Source of the DNA: Hyphomicrobiales bacterium | Lineage (GTDB): Bacteria > Pseudomonadota > Alphaproteobacteria > Rhizobiales > Rhodobiaceae | Direction: 5' to 3' | Length of the DNA stretch: 64,000 nt | Assembly (NCBI GenBank): GCA_002869065.1 | Contig: PKTR01000002.1 | Coordinates: 1,468,501-1,532,500 of the forward strand | Shown here: one piece after another, positions 58,537 through 64,000 of the stretch | Layout of the letters: every line of letters begins with the position of its first letter | How positions within the stretch are numbered: position 1 is the stretch's first letter | Program-made: the position numbers and the translations under genes | The notes under the pieces: generated by a model | Told to the model about the DNA's origin: nothing | What the model saw: only the letters and a program-made list of their open reading frames with translations | Database searches by the model: none

Positions 58537-58645
58537 CGGGGGTGCAGCCGGCCAATCGGGGGCTGCAGGCGTTGTATAACGCGTAATCCATCGACGTCGG
58601 GATCATGCTTCGGGTGAAGCCGGCGGGCTTGAGGAGCACTGCGAA

Positions 58646-61261
<2,616 letters not shown>

Positions 61262-61284
61262 TCAAATCGCCGTTGCATGAAAAG

Positions 61285-61317
61285 AAAACGCCGCCGGGGG
61301 CTCTCCGGCGGCGTTTT
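61285..61317. terminator. Bidirectional terminator between clpB and chemoreceptor genes
   Basis: A perfect 13-bp stem (61285-61297 with 61305-61317) is followed by TTG; its own arms provide A and T tracts, so it can work in both directions. Confidence 0.92.
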
Positions 61318-61330
61318 TTGCTGGAGAAAC

Positions 61331-63064
61331 TTACCGCGCGCGGATCGTGCCGAGGAACTGCGCCATCGAGCCGGAGAGCGTGCGAATCTGATCCGACATG
61401 CCGGCGGTCGACTGATCGAGCGTCGATACGGCATTGCGGGTGTCGCCGACGTCGCCGGAAACGCGCTTCACGGAATCGATCACGGAGTGGGTCGTCGACA
61501 CGGTGGCCGCCATCGAGCGGTCGATTTCGTCGGCGATGGCGATCTGCGCCTCGATGGCCTCGGAAATCGAGCGGGAGATCTCGTTCATCTTCTCGATGTG
61601 CTCCGTCACGGAGCGAATTGCCTCGACGCTTGAGCCGGTCTGCTCCTGCATGCTCTGGATCTGGCTGGAAATCTGTTCGGTCGCCTTGGCGGTCTGGCTG
61701 GCCAGCGATTTCACCTCCGAAGCGACGACGGCGAATCCCTTGCCGGCCTCACCGGCGCGGGCCGCTTCGATGGTGGCGTTGAGGGCGAGCAGATTGGTCT
61801 GTTCGGCGATGCCGGAGATCAGGCTGATGATTTCTCCGATGCCGTCGGCAACTTCCATCAGACTGCGGACCTGGCTGTTGGAATGTTCCGCGGTGCGGGT
61901 CGCTTCCTGCGCCATCTTGGTCTGATGGTCGACTTCACGGCGCACGCCCTGGACGCTGTCGCGTAGCTGGGCAACGGCTTCGGCGTTGGATTCGACGGTG
62001 TGCGAGGTTTCCGTGACCGATTCTTCCAGAGCCTCGGTTGCGGTAACCGTACCGCTGGTGATCTGCGAAACGTTTCGTCCGGTGGAGACGAGTTCGTCGG
62101 CGGTCGACTCAAGATGGCTGATGGCGATGCCGACATTCTTTTCGAACTCGTCGGCCAACTGGCGCATGGCGGCGCAGCGATCCGACTCGGCCGCCTCGCG
62201 CATGGCATGCTGTTCCTGCTCAAGGCGTGCACGGTCGCCGATGGCGTCGGAGAATGTGCCGATAGCGCGTGCGATTGCCCCGATTTCATCCTTGCGGGTG
62301 AGATAGGGAACCTCTTTCTCGCGACCCCTGGACTGAAGATTGCCGAGAATTTTCTCCAGGCGCTTGAGAGGGGTCGAAACAAAGCGGGTCAGGAACACCG
62401 CGATAACAACGATAAGAGCGACGACGATGCCGCCGGCGATTGCGGTCCAGCTGAGCTGGTCATGCGCGCGCGCCTCGACTTCGGCGATGTGATCCGTGAG
62501 GTTCCCGGTCGCGGTATCGATTACTTCCGTGGTGGTGGCGAGCAACGGTTCGAGCGAGCCGTACATGGCTTCGGCGGCCTCGTCGAATGAGGCCATCATC
62601 TTGTTGCCGCCCGCGGGGCCTTCCGCGACATAGGCTTCGGCCATGGTTTTGCCGACGCTGTAAAAGGGGCCGAACGACTCCTGCGCCTTCTTCAGCGCGG
62701 TGCTGATGTCGGTGCGCTGCATGGCGTCGGCCAACGCAATGGCGGTGGCAACATCCTTGGAGAATTTTTCGGCATAGCCTGCGGCTTCGTCGAAACCGTC
62801 ATTGAGGCCGTCCTGGCCGCGTGTCGCGGAAATGTCGGTCAGCCATTGCTGAACCTGGATGACGTCGACCTGAATGGCCTTGATGGCCGTGCCGAGCGGC
62901 AGCGCCTGGTTGACGGCGGTTGTTACTTCTTCACGGGTCTGATCGATCAAGGCGACCTGTTTCTGGCTTTGCCAGAAGACGGCGCCGGCCTGACCGATGA
63001 AGGTCAGGGCAATGCAGGCGATCAGGGCAATAATCGTCGTGTTAAGCGATTTAAACCCAAACAT
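61331..63064 (-). CDS. Methyl-accepting chemotaxis protein with helical periplasmic domain
   Basis: About 577 residues. One membrane segment (about 11-32), a periplasmic helical region of roughly 160 residues resembling four-helix-bundle sensors, a second segment (about 205-225), HAMP, then a signalling domain with [28 protein letters not shown]. The ligand is unknown. ATG 63064 has GGGGA upstream and gives a normal signal-anchor start; an upstream start at 63133 adds a basic stretch. It interrupts the usual clpB-M23 peptidase adjacency. Confidence 0.92.
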   Translation of the reverse strand: MFGFKSLNTTIIALIACIALTFIGQAGAVFWQSQKQVALIDQTREEVTTAVNQALPLGTAIKAIQVDVIQVQQWLTDISATRGQDGLNDGFDEAAGYAEKFSKDVATAIALADAMQRTDISTALKKAQESFGPFYSVGKTMAEAYVAEGPAGGNKMMASFDEAAEAMYGSLEPLLATTTEVIDTATGNLTDHIAEVEARAHDQLSWTAIAGGIVVALIVVIAVFLTRFVSTPLKRLEKILGNLQSRGREKEVPYLTRKDEIGAIARAIGTFSDAIGDRARLEQEQHAMREAAESDRCAAMRQLADEFEKNVGIAISHLESTADELVSTGRNVSQITSGTVTATEALEESVTETSHTVESNAEAVAQLRDSVQGVRREVDHQTKMAQEATRTAEHSNSQVRSLMEVADGIGEIISLISGIAEQTNLLALNATIEAARAGEAGKGFAVVASEVKSLASQTAKATEQISSQIQSMQEQTGSSVEAIRSVTEHIEKMNEISRSISEAIEAQIAIADEIDRSMAATVSTTHSVIDSVKRVSGDVGDTRNAVSTLDQSTAGMSDQIRTLSGSMAQFLGTIRAR

Positions 63065-63315
63065 CTTTTTTCCCCGGCTGAATACCCGAGGAAATCGTCG
63101 CTGTTTATCGATAATTTTTCGTAAATCGGACAATTTTGCTGTTGCTGTCGTGAAATGCCCGTTGTTTTATTTGAATAAAATGGTGCGATTTATGCTGGTT
63201 TCTTTGACGGCAAAGGGCTGGATAGCGTTGCACGCGCGCGGATTCAAGCAGCGGAATGCCCGGCACCCGACGTGCGGGGCCGTTTTTGCGTTGCCGTGGT
63301 GTGGAGGTGCGCGGG

Positions 63316-64000
63316 TTACTGCGAGGTTGCGACGCGGGTCGAGGTTGCGCCCTTGTTGACCAGCGTATCGATGTGGCGCTGCTCGCGCTTGAACTCGGTG
63401 AGGTATTCCGCGGTCAGAACGCGCCCGCGCGGCAGGCGGATACGCAGCGGATCGACGTGGCGACCGTTCACCATCACCTCGTAGTGCAGGTGCGGGCCGG
63501 TGGACAGGCCGGTCGAGCCGACATAGCCGATGATCTGCCCCTGGCGGACCTGCTGGCCGACCGCGATGCCCTTGGCGAAGCCGGACTGGTGCGCGTAGCC
63601 GGTTTCGTAGCCGTTGGCGTGGCGGACCTTGATCCAGCGGCCATAGCCGGACTTCCATTTTGCCTCGACGACGGTGCCGTTGCCCGAGGCCATGATCGGC
63701 GTGCCGCGCGGGGCCGACCAGTCAACGCCCTTGTGCAGGCGGGTGTATCCAAGGATCGGATGGCGGCGATAGCCGAAGGCGGAGCGGAAGCGGCCGCGCG
63801 ACATCGGCTTGCGCATCAGGAATTTCTTCGCGCTCTTGCCGTTCTCGTCATAGTAGTCGACGACCTTGTCGTCATCGGTGCGGAACCGGTAATAGTGCCG
63901 CTCGTTCCCCTTGAGGTTGATCGCGGTATAGATGATCTCGGTCGCCGAGGTCGGGTCGTTCTCGTCTTCCATCGCGTAGAGCACCTCGATGGAATCGCCT
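63316..64000 (-). CDS. M23-family peptidoglycan endopeptidase, N-terminus cut by window edge
   Basis: The visible 227 residues are the C-terminal part; the frame continues past 64000. The lysostaphin-type catalytic domain shows FGYRRHPILGYTRLHKGVDW (HxxxD zinc ligands), then GYAHQSG, then GPHLHYEVM (HxH). It should cleave peptide crosslinks in peptidoglycan, in the periplasm. The domain before it includes YDENGKSAKKFLMRKP. All zinc ligands are present, so it appears active rather than an EnvC-type degenerate factor. Confidence 0.92.
   Translation of the reverse strand, partial: GDSIEVLYAMEDENDPTSATEIIYTAINLKGNERHYYRFRTDDDKVVDYYDENGKSAKKFLMRKPMSRGRFRSAFGYRRHPILGYTRLHKGVDWSAPRGTPIMASGNGTVVEAKWKSGYGRWIKVRHANGYETGYAHQSGFAKGIAVGQQVRQGQIIGYVGSTGLSTGPHLHYEVMVNGRHVDPLRIRLPRGRVLTAEYLTEFKREQRHIDTLVNKGATSTRVATSQ

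Overview
The window is a GC-rich stretch of bacterial chromosome with dense, mostly single-copy housekeeping genes. Protein families and gene order point to an alphaproteobacterium of the order Hyphomicrobiales (Rhizobiales). Supporting blocks are cobS-cobT with a J-domain gene and bolA; aroK-aroB-CorC divergent from xerD; secA divergent from a PpiC-type isomerase followed by argJ-mutT; comF, methyltransferase, grxC, nitrilase and DUF1178; ubiG divergent from lysC-ptsP-prfA-prmC-DUF4167, then clpB and an M23 peptidase. I cannot name the genus from sequence alone.

Layout. 1-5.8 kb: end of a membrane protein, an M48 lipoprotein protease, a secreted thermonuclease-like protein, ppa, ispA, mtgA, rpmF. 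6.2-8.4 kb: an isolated two-domain protein (family 2 glycosyltransferase plus sulfotransferase-like domain) bounded by terminators, the clearest accessory gene. 8.4-14.7 kb: rpoH-type sigma factor, carD, fdxA, an S4 RNA-binding protein and a large SUV3/MgpS-like helicase, all on the minus strand. 14.7-15.9 kb: a 1.2-kb stretch without a credible gene, holding a two-hairpin repeat and a diverged tandem duplication of about 260 bp. 15.9-26.1 kb: DUF3108, rpmB, queuosine-precursor transporter, panB, an SDR enzyme, a phytase-like esterase protein, cobT, cobS, J-domain protein, bolA, peroxiredoxin. 26.6-27.6 kb: a small exported His-rich protein, then a repeat-rich spacer. 27.6-47.5 kb: CorC-like protein, aroB, aroK, a 47-residue membrane protein, xerD, thioesterase, accA, two tandem YafK-family catalytic proteins, a class III cyclase, secA, PPIase, argJ, mutT, two small type IVb pilin-like proteins, methyltransferase, comF, grxC, nitrilase, DUF1178. 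47.6-64 kb: chemoreceptor, ubiG, lysC, ptsP, prfA, prmC, DUF4167, MOSC protein, clpB, a second chemoreceptor and a truncated M23 peptidase.

How they work together. Several genes serve the envelope: mtgA makes glycan strands, M23 and YafK-type enzymes remodel peptidoglycan or its attachments, secA exports, and M48 and PpiC handle envelope protein quality. rpoH and clpB are heat-shock regulator and effector. prfA and prmC act as release factor and its methylase. cobS and cobT are two subunits of the aerobic cobaltochelatase. aroK and aroB are consecutive shikimate-pathway functions.

No tRNA, rRNA, CRISPR array, insertion sequence, integrase of a mobile element or known riboswitch was recognised. 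The most unusual material is the glycosyltransferase-sulfotransferase fusion, the tandem YafK pair, the two orphan pilin-like genes and the structured non-coding region at 14.7-15.9 kb. I found no convincing multi-gene undescribed system.
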